A DNA stretch of 14,827 nucleotides from assembly GCA_024408905.1 (NCBI GenBank), contig JAKSUP010000012.1:1-14827 (forward strand). Reading direction: 5' to 3'. Made by a program: the position numbers and the translations under genes. The DNA comes from a bacterium (GTDB taxonomy: Bacteria > Cyanobacteriota > Vampirovibrionia > Gastranaerophilales > Gastranaerophilaceae). Positions 1 through 6,492 of the stretch are shown in pieces. The number at the start of each line of letters is the position of its first letter. Within the stretch, counting starts at the first letter, position 1. Under the pieces are notes generated by a model that ran no database searches, was not told where the DNA came from, and saw only the letters and a program-made list of their open reading frames with translations.

Positions 1-35
1 TAATATACAATTAAGCCGACCGTAATGGAGTGAGC

Positions 36-133
36 CGAGAATATCTGTGAAACAACAACAAAGACAAGCACTGTTTGAGGGGTATTTATACCCCGAGTTT
101 GCTTGTCCTTGGGTTGAACAGTTTATATTCTCG
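36..133. repeat. Long nested inverted repeat (possible structured RNA or MITE/REP-like element)
   Basis: The sequence folds into one long interrupted hairpin. The outer arms CGAGAATAT (36-44) and ATATTCTCG (125-133) are perfectly complementary. Inside them CTGT (45-48) pairs with ACAG (118-121), CAAC (53-56) with GTTG (113-116), and ACAAGCA (64-70) with TGCTTGT (100-106). A terminal GGGGTA/TACCCC stem (79-84 with 89-94) closes the structure. Five nested stems in 98 bases are hard to explain by chance. A 71-codon frame runs through this region (47-262), but it has no recognisable domain and is probably a by-product of the repeat. The element could be a small RNA, a miniature mobile element or a repetitive extragenic palindrome. 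I do not recognise it as 6S, tmRNA, SRP or RNase P RNA. Confidence 0.6.
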
Positions 134-166
134 TGCGAACGCAATTCGTGTCGGGAGCTTCTTTCC

Positions 167-196
167 GTCGCTTTCTTGTCGGTACAAGAAAGCGAC
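167..196. repeat. Perfect 13-bp hairpin with CGGT loop
   Basis: GTCGCTTTCTTGT (167-179) and ACAAGAAAGCGAC (184-196) are exact reverse complements separated by the tetraloop CGGT. No T-run follows, so it is not a typical intrinsic terminator. It lies 33 bases after the nested hairpin at 36-133 and may belong to the same element. From memory, hairpins with a CTTTCTTGT/ACAAGAAAG core recur between genes in gut bacteria; this is unverified. Confidence 0.65.
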
Positions 197-208
197 ATAT
201 TAAACACA

Positions 209-226
209 ACAAAATATATATTTTGT
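209..226. terminator. AT-rich palindrome with downstream T-run, possible weak terminator
   Basis: ACAAAATATATATTTTGT is a perfect 18-base palindrome, and TTCATTTTT follows. It could fold into a weak AT-only stem ending transcripts that come from the repeats at 36-196. The lack of G/C pairs makes a real terminator doubtful. Confidence 0.25.
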
Positions 227-546
227 TTCATTTTTAAAACAAAAGTATTATTAAAATTTTAAAAACCAGTTATATAGTTTAATTCACATAGATGATACTA
301 CTCTTTTTTTACTACTCCCTATGAGGTAGATTCCTGCAAAGTGGTTGGCATGGTGTTTTATATTAAAAGTATTTGTTTTCAGACTTTTTCTAAACCGATA
401 GGTTTAGACCATATTATCTACGCAAAATCTAATAAAATTAATCTTTTTATTGATGAAGAAATCCTCTAAAGAGGGGTAATATACGTAGAGTAGACTAAGA
501 AATTATAATACAAAACATTTAATATAATATGGGGAGAAGAGAGAGT
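227..546 (+). promoter_or_regulatory. Upstream region of the two-component/flagellar operon, with small hairpins and a -10-like box
   Basis: No gene is visible here. CTAAACC (390-396) pairs with GGTTTAG (401-407) around a GATA loop. TCTACG (417-422) matches CGTAGA (484-489) and encloses an AT-rich stretch with a CCTCT/AGAGG mini-hairpin (463-474). TATAAT at 504-509 is a plausible -10 box, but no good -35 box sits 16-18 bases upstream, which could mean activator-dependent transcription. The ribosome binding site of the response regulator is the purine run at 531-545. I could not match the region to a known riboswitch. Confidence 0.35.
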
Positions 547-1251
547 ATGAGACACGAATTTAAGAAAAAATCAAAAGTTCTATTAATCGATGACAATTAC
601 GAACATTTGGTAGGTATTAGAGAATTATTGAATCTCGAAGGAACTTTCGATGTTGTAGGTATCGCTACAAATGTTACCGTTGGGTTGAATTTGATAAAAA
701 AATATTCACCTGACATTGTTTTATTAGACATGAATATGCCTGATAAAGATGGTTTGCAAGGTATTATCGAAATTGGTAAACTTGAATCAGACACAAAAGT
801 TTTGGCTCTTTCAGGATATGATGATGCTGATTTAATTTTCAGAGCTATGAAGATTGGTGCAAAAGGTTATGTTCTAAAAACTATGGCATCTGCTCAATTG
901 ATTTATGCAATTGAAGAAGTATTGGCAGGTAAAATTTATCTTCCACTTGCACTTTCTTCAAGATTTTTTGAATATTTTCAACAATCTTTCAGAGAAGAAA
1001 CTTCAAAGCAAGAAACAGACGAAGAGAATTTATTGTCATACTTGACTCAAAGAGAGGAAGAAGTTTTGGAACTTTTAACTCAAGGTATTACTTACAAAGG
1101 AGTTGCTAACAAATTGTTCATTTCAGAAACAACTGTTAAAACTCACGTAAACAATATCTTCCAAAAATTGCAAGTAAATGACAGAACTCAAGCTGTTCTT
1201 TACGCAATTAACAATGGCTTTTTATCTAAAAAAGTTAAACTTGGGGTGTAA
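547..1251 (+). CDS. NarL/FixJ-family response regulator (receiver + LuxR HTH)
   Basis: This is a phosphorylation-controlled DNA-binding regulator of 234 residues, normal for the family. The N-terminal receiver (about 9-130) has the acidic pair D15/D16, phosphoacceptor D61 in LLDMNMPDKDG, the conserved S in LALSGYDD and the K in GYVLKT. The C-terminal LuxR-type helix-turn-helix (about 172-228) starts LTQREEEVLELL and contains the recognition segment SETTVKTHVNNIF. The ATG at 547 is chosen over an in-frame ATG at 529 because the purine-rich ribosome binding site (531-545) lies between them. The next gene is a histidine kinase 69 bases downstream, then flgB, flgC and fliE, so it is the likely output partner of that kinase and may control motility genes. 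Family assignment is secure; the regulon is inferred. Confidence 0.93.
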   Translation: MRHEFKKKSKVLLIDDNYEHLVGIRELLNLEGTFDVVGIATNVTVGLNLIKKYSPDIVLLDMNMPDKDGLQGIIEIGKLESDTKVLALSGYDDADLIFRAMKIGAKGYVLKTMASAQLIYAIEEVLAGKIYLPLALSSRFFEYFQQSFREETSKQETDEENLLSYLTQREEEVLELLTQGITYKGVANKLFISETTVKTHVNNIFQKLQVNDRTQAVLYAINNGFLSKKVKLGV

Positions 1252-1263
1252 GAAAGGCTCTAC

Positions 1264-1288
1264 GGCATTAAGATGCTAAGGCACTAAG
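1264..1288 (+). repeat. Short imperfect direct repeat between regulator and kinase
   Basis: GGCATTAAG (1264-1272) recurs as GGCACTAAG (1280-1288), with GCTAAG overlapping the start of the second copy. It lies in the 69-base gap between the response regulator and the kinase. The pattern is short and may have no function. Confidence 0.3.
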
Positions 1289-1320
1289 AGAATTTTAGTG
1301 TGTTTGCAAGGTATTAGTAT

Positions 1321-2565
1321 ATGAAGAAAATAGTACGACAACAAAATTATCTTAAAAGTTTGATAGAATCTCAAGGGAAGAGATTTCTATCAAAACAAAC
1401 ATTAAAATGCTTGGTGCGTTCAGCATTAGAAGCTTTATTGGATGCACCGGAAGATGGCGTTGTCCTCTACAGAATTGATGATAAAGTAGGACTTCAAGGG
1501 TTGTTAAAACGCTTAGAATTCTCTGAAATAAAATCAATTAACTATTCTGATGATTCAAAGAACATAGTTGAAAAAGTCTGGGCAAATACTGAATTTTTAT
1601 GTGTTTTGACTCACAGGTATGTTGCAATAGATATTTGGGATAATAATACTAATGATGAGAATTTTGTCAGGTACTATTCTTTGTACAACTCAAAGTTCCA
1701 AGATGAAGCATTAGATATTATCAAACGTAATTCTAAGGTTGATATTGCTCCTTATCAAGCTACGTATAGACCTGATAGACGTGATAATGCTCTAATGAAT
1801 TATTCACTGAGAAAACTTCTTGAACACATGGAAGAAGCCTCTAATGATGCAGTTTTAGGTTATGCTGAAAAAAGTGCAGAAACATTGAGCGACGCAGATT
1901 ATGCTTCAAAAAAATCAAGAGTTGTTGCTCACGAAATAAAAAACCAGCTTTCTATATGTGATTTGTACACAGAAATTATCAAAAGATACCTTGATAAGAA
2001 TGATGATAACAAAGAAAATATGAAAAATGCCGTAGAAATGATATCTAAGTCACTAAAAATGGTTAATAATTCTCTATTGGAATTAAAAACAGATGGCAAA
2101 CCAAAACTTGATAATATCAAACTAAGTGAAGTTGTTTATAGTGCTTATGAACTTTCAAAAGTGTATTTAGAAGGTAAAAATATTGAATTTCAAATTGAGA
2201 ATAATGCAGATGCAAATATTTTTGCTGACAGTGATAAATTGATTGCTGTTATTATTAACCTTGTAAAGAACGCATCTGAGGCATTTCTTCCGGAAGAATT
2301 AGGCGTTTCAAATAATGGTAAGTATATTAAGATTAAGACAGAAAAGAACGAAAATGCTGTTGTGGTAAGTGTATCGAACAATGCCCCGGGAATAGTTGAG
2401 CCGGATAGAATATTTCATTCCGGTTATACAACAAAAGAATCAGGAAGTGGTTTGGGGTTGTGGATTTGTAAAAAATCTATTGAGGAACAGTTTGGAGAAC
2501 TTGAACTTGAGCGTTCAAGCGAAGATTTTACGGAATTTGTAATTAGATTTGGTATTGCAGGTTAG
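1321..2565 (+). CDS. Soluble sensor histidine kinase, partner of the upstream regulator
   Basis: This is a two-component sensor kinase of 414 residues. The H-box is VVAHEIKNQL with phospho-acceptor H204. The catalytic domain has an N-box (IINLVKNASEAF, N313/N317), an F-box region around IFHSGYTTK and a G2 box GSGLGLWICKKS. The G1 box reads SNNAPGI (353-358) where the family usually has DNGxGI, so the adenine-contacting Asp is Asn. No membrane segment or signal peptide is visible, so it should act in the cytoplasm. Residues 1-190 match no domain I recognise and may be the input module. The start has AAGG (1308-1311) upstream. The stop (2563-2565) overlaps the ribosome binding site of flgB, implying co-translation with the rod genes. 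Cytoplasmic kinases govern flagellar genes in epsilonproteobacteria (FlgS), but the partner here is NarL-type, not NtrC-type. Confidence 0.92.
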   Translation: MKKIVRQQNYLKSLIESQGKRFLSKQTLKCLVRSALEALLDAPEDGVVLYRIDDKVGLQGLLKRLEFSEIKSINYSDDSKNIVEKVWANTEFLCVLTHRYVAIDIWDNNTNDENFVRYYSLYNSKFQDEALDIIKRNSKVDIAPYQATYRPDRRDNALMNYSLRKLLEHMEEASNDAVLGYAEKSAETLSDADYASKKSRVVAHEIKNQLSICDLYTEIIKRYLDKNDDNKENMKNAVEMISKSLKMVNNSLLELKTDGKPKLDNIKLSEVVYSAYELSKVYLEGKNIEFQIENNADANIFADSDKLIAVIINLVKNASEAFLPEELGVSNNGKYIKIKTEKNENAVVVSVSNNAPGIVEPDRIFHSGYTTKESGSGLGLWICKKSIEEQFGELELERSSEDFTEFVIRFGIAG

Positions 2566-2574
2566 GAGGCGAAG

Positions 2575-3057
2575 ATGAATTTAATAACATCAAGAACAAT
2601 GGATATAACTAAACTTGCAATGGATGGTTTGATGGACAGACAACAAGCCATATCTTCTAACATTGCAAACGTAGTAACTCCGGGTTATCAAAGAAAAGAA
2701 GTTGCATTTGAAAATCAGCTTGCAGAAATCATTGAAAAAGAGGATTTAAAAGATTACATAAAGGGTCAAAATAGTATTGAATACATCCCACCAAACGTGG
2801 ATGTATTTACGGGTGAGGTTCATCAATACAGGACTCCAACATTACAGGAAAAAGCTTATTTAAAATCTAATACAATGGCAGATTTTAAACCACAGTATGT
2901 TACTGACATATACAGTGGGGCAAATACAGACGGTAATAATGTTGAGCTTGAACGTGAAATGATGGATTTGTCTAAAACAGGTACAAAATACCTTGTTCTT
3001 TCAAATCTTGAAAGAAGACAATTTACGGAATTGTCAAACGTAATACTTGGGCAATAA
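2575..3057 (+). CDS. flgB: Flagellar proximal rod protein FlgB
   Basis: FlgB forms part of the proximal rod that crosses the periplasm above the MS ring. The 160-residue protein has the N-terminal rod-family signature SSNIANVVTPGYQRKEVAF (about 28-46) and a C-terminal helix with NNVELEREMMDLSKTG, the usual FlgB ending that packs against the N-terminal helix. It lacks a signal peptide, as expected for a substrate of the flagellar type III export system. It is slightly longer than the common 130-140 residues because of a middle segment with several Tyr and Pro. AGGAGGCGAAG directly before the ATG is an excellent ribosome binding site and overlaps the stop of the kinase gene. flgC follows after 16 bases. 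Confidence 0.95.
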   Translation: MNLITSRTMDITKLAMDGLMDRQQAISSNIANVVTPGYQRKEVAFENQLAEIIEKEDLKDYIKGQNSIEYIPPNVDVFTGEVHQYRTPTLQEKAYLKSNTMADFKPQYVTDIYSGANTDGNNVELEREMMDLSKTGTKYLVLSNLERRQFTELSNVILGQ

Positions 3058-3073
3058 AATTTAGAGGTAAGTT

Positions 3074-3580
3074 ATGAGTTTTAATATATTTGATATTGCA
3101 GGTTCAGGAATGACTGCTCAGAGAGTTAAAATGGATACGATTGCAAGTAACATTGCAAACATAAATACAACTCGCAGACCTGACGGTTCAAAGGGTGTTT
3201 ATGTAAAAAAAGACGTATCTTTTAGAACAATCTATGAAGATAATATTAATAGAGGCTTCTCAAACTTTTCAAGTAATTCTCCTGATGCAGAATTCGATCC
3301 TAAAACAGGAAATTTGCTTATTAATGCAAGCGTCGCTCTTAATAATGGAATGGTAACGGGTGGTGTTCAGGTTGACCAAATTTATGAAAAAGAAGATGGT
3401 GTGAAAACTGTTTATGACCCATCACATCCGGACGCTGATGAAGAAGGCTATGTTGATTTACCAAACGTAAGCGTAGTTGAAGAAATGGTTGATATGATTG
3501 CTGCATCACGTGCATACGAAGCAAACGCAACTGTTGCAGAGAACGTCAAGACAATGATGCAAACGGCTATGAATATTTAA
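3074..3580 (+). CDS. flgC: Flagellar proximal rod protein FlgC
   Basis: FlgC is a proximal rod subunit exported by the flagellar secretion system. The 168-residue product starts MSFNIFDIAGSGMTAQRVKM and has the rod signature DTIASNIANINTTRRPDG. The C-terminus carries the FlgC hallmarks GYVDLPNVSVVEEMVDM and the coil IAASRAYEANATVAENVKTM. An AGAGGT ribosome binding site lies 5 bases before the ATG. The length is somewhat above the usual 135-150 because of an insertion around residues 55-90. It sits between flgB and fliE in the order known from many flagellar clusters. Confidence 0.96.
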   Translation: MSFNIFDIAGSGMTAQRVKMDTIASNIANINTTRRPDGSKGVYVKKDVSFRTIYEDNINRGFSNFSSNSPDAEFDPKTGNLLINASVALNNGMVTGGVQVDQIYEKEDGVKTVYDPSHPDADEEGYVDLPNVSVVEEMVDMIAASRAYEANATVAENVKTMMQTAMNI

Positions 3581-3594
3581 GGGAGTGATTAGTT

Positions 3595-4020
3595 ATGTCA
3601 ATGGAATTTTCAACAACAATAAATAGTTTTAATCCTGAATATAATTTAAACTCAATAGAAGAGTATAATAAATTTTTAAGAGGAAATGCCTCTTTTGATA
3701 TAGAAACTGAGACAACAGAATTTGGGAAAGCTTTGGAAAAGGCAACTAAAACTGCTCCTCTAAGAGGTAAAAATGATCCGACAGGTGTCGGGAATTTTAT
3801 GTCACAAATTGGCTCCAGTATCAGTAGTGGTTTAGATACGGTTAACGCTATGAAAATTGAAGCAAACAGAATGCAAGAAGACTTAGCTATGGGTGGTCCT
3901 ACAAGTATTCATGATGCAATGATTGCAGCAGAAAAAGCTGATTTAAGTTTAAGAATGGCAATGCAAATAAGAAACCGTATCGTTAATGCATATTCTGAAA
4001 TTACGCAAATGGCTTTATAA
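3595..4020 (+). CDS. fliE: Flagellar hook-basal body protein FliE
   Basis: FliE is the adaptor between the MS ring (FliF) and the rod. The diagnostic part of the 141-residue product is its C-terminal helix pair: GPTSIHDAMIAAEKADLSL followed by RMAMQIRNRIVNAYSEI. The N-terminal 70 residues are poorly conserved and polar, and the total is longer than typical FliE (about 100-110). GGGAG (3581-3585) is the ribosome binding site, 9 bases before the ATG. A second ATG two codons later is possible but less well spaced. fliF would be expected next in many genomes; instead a convergent reverse-strand gene ends 7 bases downstream, so this rod set is cut off from the rest of the flagellar genes. Confidence 0.93.
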   Translation: MSMEFSTTINSFNPEYNLNSIEEYNKFLRGNASFDIETETTEFGKALEKATKTAPLRGKNDPTGVGNFMSQIGSSISSGLDTVNAMKIEANRMQEDLAMGGPTSIHDAMIAAEKADLSLRMAMQIRNRIVNAYSEITQMAL

Positions 4021-4027
4021 TTCTTAT

Positions 4028-4624
4028 CTATAGAGGTTTGTAGTCAGAATAAATTATGCTTGCCCAATCTTCAAAATAGCTTACTTGTGTTAGGGAACCT
4101 GTTTTGATAAGTAGTTTGTGTTGGTTTTCTTGTGTTATTCCTAAAACACAGGAAACTACAGCTTGGACGACTTCCGGAGTAGTTACTACTATAATACGGT
4201 TACCTTCGTTCTCGTAGATAAGTTTATTGATTAATGCAGCAACTCTTTTGTTAAAATGTTTTATTGTTTCACCATTTGGAGGAGTTTTAGAAAGTGCATT
4301 TGCACCCAGTTCATCAAAAACTTCTTTATAGGATTTTCCTTGCCAATCACCGTGATTTCTTGATTTTAAGTCAATTTGTACAGGTTTTTTATGAAAGATT
4401 TTTGCAATAATATTTGCAGTTTGTGTACAATATGCCATTGGACTTGTGTAAATTGTGTCGTAAGCCACACCACGTTTTTTTAAGTAATCACAAACTCTTT
4501 CAATATCTTCTTCCCCAAATTCGTTAAGTTTTGGAGATTTAATAGAATCACTAATAATGCCATCCTGTGTATGGATAGTTTCACCATGGGTTATAAAAGT
4601 GATTTTACATATACGTTTAAACAT
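4028..4624 (-). CDS. Degenerate histidine phosphatase (phosphoglycerate mutase fold), probably a pseudoenzyme
   Basis: The 198-residue product follows the histidine phosphatase/phosphoglycerate mutase pattern: FITHGET near the N-terminus, YTSPMAYCTQTANII (about 59-73), NHGDWQGKSYKEV (90-102), PPNGET (115-120), and a final strand IIVVTTPEVVQAVV (144-157). The first catalytic His (H13) is kept. The preceding Arg of the RHG motif is Thr12, the phosphate-binding Arg of the SxLxRAxQTA motif is Tyr65, and the second catalytic His of the usual SHGG/THGG motif is Thr149. Loss of three of the four phosphate-pocket residues suggests no phosphatase activity, perhaps a binding or regulatory role. The frame is intact with an AGAGGT ribosome binding site (4629-4634), so it is expressed rather than decayed. 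It converges on fliE with a 7-base gap. Confidence 0.8.
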   Translation of the reverse strand: MFKRICKITFITHGETIHTQDGIISDSIKSPKLNEFGEEDIERVCDYLKKRGVAYDTIYTSPMAYCTQTANIIAKIFHKKPVQIDLKSRNHGDWQGKSYKEVFDELGANALSKTPPNGETIKHFNKRVAALINKLIYENEGNRIIVVTTPEVVQAVVSCVLGITQENQHKLLIKTGSLTQVSYFEDWASIIYSDYKPL

Positions 4625-4640
4625 TTTTACCTCTATTTTT

Positions 4641-4649
4641 ATTATAACA
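4641..4649 (-). promoter_or_regulatory. Extended -10 promoter of the degenerate phosphatase gene
   Basis: Read on the reverse strand, TGTTATAAT is an extended -10 box (TGn plus perfect TATAAT). It lies about 17 bases upstream of the gene's start and 7 bases beyond its ribosome binding site. No clear -35 box is present, which extended -10 promoters tolerate. Confidence 0.5.
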
Positions 4650-4760
4650 CATGTTTATTTTAATTTTGTTGAAAGATACAGCATTTGAAGGTTTGATTTT
4701 TGAAAAATTATCATTAAACTGTTGTTGTATAAGTACAAGTGTGACCATAAGGAGAAGTTT

Positions 4761-5312
4761 ATGAGTAATAAATTAAACGGCCAATCTTTATTTACAGGTA
4801 TAAATGCAGGTCTTACAAATGCTTTTGCACAATTGTCAGGTCAGTATAAAGACGGTTTGACACTTGAAAACTTGCAAAAATCTTTATCAAATACAAATAT
4901 TATAAACAACAATTATAATGCAACTTTTGCATCTTATTTAACAAGTAATTTTTCAAGTTTTGATAAGAACGGTGATGGTATAATTTCATCTGATGAAATC
5001 CAAAATTATATGACAAATATTGCAACTCAAGGATTAACAAGAGATCAAATTGCGACATTCGGGAATGCAACAGGCTTGAGTTCATCTCTGCAAGAAACCG
5101 TCTTGAACCACTTTGATGAAATTGATAAGAATCACGACGGTAAAGTTACTAATCAAGAAATCCAATCTTATGGTGTAGAATCAGATTTGGAAAAACAAAA
5201 AATTGCTGACAGAAATAAGATGGTAAATGGTATGTCGATGTTCTATGGTAGTGATACTAAGTATGAAGGTAGTATGCTTGATTATAAGTATTTAGATGAT
5301 AAAAATACTTAA
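4761..5312 (+). CDS. Two-EF-hand calcium-binding protein
   Basis: A 183-residue protein with two canonical EF-hand loops: DKNGDGIISSDE (68-79) and DKNHDGKVTNQE (122-133). Both have Asp/Asn at positions 1, 3 and 5, and Glu at 12, so both should bind calcium. The spacing of 54 residues between loops is wider than in a classic paired EF-hand. The N-terminal 60 residues are polar and rich in Asn/Gln, with no signal peptide or membrane helix, so a cytoplasmic location or an unconventional export route is possible. The ATG at 4761 is preferred over a TTG at 4722 because AAGGAGAA (4749-4755) is ideally placed. A strong terminator follows. The family is clear; the function is unknown. Confidence 0.85.
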   Translation: MSNKLNGQSLFTGINAGLTNAFAQLSGQYKDGLTLENLQKSLSNTNIINNNYNATFASYLTSNFSSFDKNGDGIISSDEIQNYMTNIATQGLTRDQIATFGNATGLSSSLQETVLNHFDEIDKNHDGKVTNQEIQSYGVESDLEKQKIADRNKMVNGMSMFYGSDTKYEGSMLDYKYLDDKNT

Positions 5313-5334
5313 AAAGTTAAGGGAAAAGGTTTGT

Positions 5335-5373
5335 AAAAGAGGGGCGAAAAGTGAAACTTTTCGCCCCTCTTTT
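5335..5373. terminator. Bidirectional intrinsic terminator, perfect 17-bp stem
   Basis: AAAAGAGGGGCGAAAAG (5335-5351) pairs exactly with CTTTTCGCCCCTCTTTT (5357-5373) around the loop TGAAA. The stem base supplies a U-run on both strands, so it can end transcripts of the forward EF-hand gene and of the reverse glyA/WecA-like pair. Confidence 0.93.
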
Positions 5374-5382
5374 AGATAAAAA

Positions 5383-6480
5383 TTAATCTTTATGGTTGGT
5401 AAATGCGTTGATTAAACTTAGTGCAACCATAATCAATAACAAAATACCTATGCAGTAGAAATAATGTTTTAAAGAGCCAATGAAGCATGTGGCAACAGCA
5501 CCACCTATGATGGCAACGGATGTTAATATTGCAACGGTTTTCTTTTGTGAAAAACCTGCCTTTAAGAGTTTATGGTGGATATGTTCGGCATCTGCAACGA
5601 AAGGTGATGTTCCTTTCATAATCCTTCTAAGGCTTGAAAAAGTTATATCGACAATTGGAACAACAAGCACTATAAACGGCAGCAGTATTGCTAAAGTTGC
5701 GCCTTTCATAACTCCTGCAATAGAAAGGGTTGCAAGTAAAAATCCTGAGAATAATGCGCCCGAATCTCCCATAAATATTTTAGCAGGATTAAAGTTGAAG
5801 GTTAAGAACGCAAGCATTGAACCGGCAAGAATAAAGCCGATTAAAGCAGTGTAAGGTTGTCCCATTGCTGCAGATACGATTGCGAGTGTTATTGAACTCA
5901 CTGTGATTACTGAGCCTGCTAAACCGTCTACTCCGTCAATGAAATTGACAGCATTTGATATTCCGACTATCCAAAACATTGTTATAATATATGAAACTAT
6001 TCCAAATGCCATTGTTACAAAGCTATTTGTTAACCAAGCAAAATCTGTAAATCCGAATATACTCAAAATGGAAGTCATATCGATTTTTACTCCCAAAAAG
6101 TATACGATTGTTGCTATCGATAATTGAATTAAAAGTTTAAATTTTGCATTCAAATTGTAAATGTCATCAACCAGACCAAGCGCGAACATTAATGAGCCAC
6201 CCAATAAAATCCCTGAAAGTAAATTCCCGTAAGGATAAAAATTCAGAATGACCAATACTAAAAATGTAAGCATTGAACTTGACCAAATGGCAATCCCACC
6301 CAGTCTTGATATTGGTGCTTTATGGATTTTTCTTTCATTTGGAACATCTACCAATCCTTCTTTTTGAGAAAAATCAATTACGAAAGGCACAATAAATACA
6401 CCAATCAGGTATGATATAAATGCCCCAATTAAGTGAGATTGATCTAAAGAAGGTATAATTGTGAATAAGTTAGTTATCAT
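5383..6480 (-). CDS. MraY/WecA/TagO-family undecaprenyl-phosphate sugar-1-phosphate transferase
   Basis: This integral membrane enzyme moves a sugar 1-phosphate (usually GlcNAc-1-P from UDP-GlcNAc) to undecaprenyl phosphate, starting synthesis of a surface polysaccharide or wall polymer. The 365 residues contain about ten hydrophobic segments and the family motifs: SRLGG (58-62), the Mg-binding LGLVDDIYN (101-109, D105/D106), NFIDGVDGLAG (179-189), KIFMGDSGA (234-242) and the cytoplasmic HIHH (300-303). The HIHH motif and overall length favour the WecA/TagO branch over MraY itself. It lies 12 bases downstream of glyA on the same strand. No clear ribosome binding site is seen, so translation may depend on coupling to glyA. 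The sugar substrate cannot be read from the sequence. Confidence 0.92.
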   Translation of the reverse strand: MITNLFTIIPSLDQSHLIGAFISYLIGVFIVPFVIDFSQKEGLVDVPNERKIHKAPISRLGGIAIWSSSMLTFLVLVILNFYPYGNLLSGILLGGSLMFALGLVDDIYNLNAKFKLLIQLSIATIVYFLGVKIDMTSILSIFGFTDFAWLTNSFVTMAFGIVSYIITMFWIVGISNAVNFIDGVDGLAGSVITVSSITLAIVSAAMGQPYTALIGFILAGSMLAFLTFNFNPAKIFMGDSGALFSGFLLATLSIAGVMKGATLAILLPFIVLVVPIVDITFSSLRRIMKGTSPFVADAEHIHHKLLKAGFSQKKTVAILTSVAIIGGAVATCFIGSLKHYFYCIGILLLIMVALSLINAFTNHKD

Positions 6481-6492
6481 TATGTCACTATT

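Noticed and set aside
47..262. 71-codon forward frame at the start of the window
   Set aside because: It runs through the nested inverted repeat and the 13-bp hairpin, has no domain or ribosome binding site, and its composition follows the repeat.
1264..1288. Possible tRNA fragment or attachment site
   Set aside because: The short GGCAYTAAG repeat does not form a cloverleaf and no integrase is present.
4681..4740. Promoter for the EF-hand gene at 4761
   Set aside because: TTGAAG (4685-4690) and TATCAT (4709-4714) are 18 bases apart, but other equally weak pairs exist in this AT-rich stretch, so I did not call it.
5480..6127. Forward frames of 124 and 74 codons
   Set aside because: They lie antisense to the WecA/TagO-like gene, whose motifs are unmistakable; no ribosome binding sites precede them.
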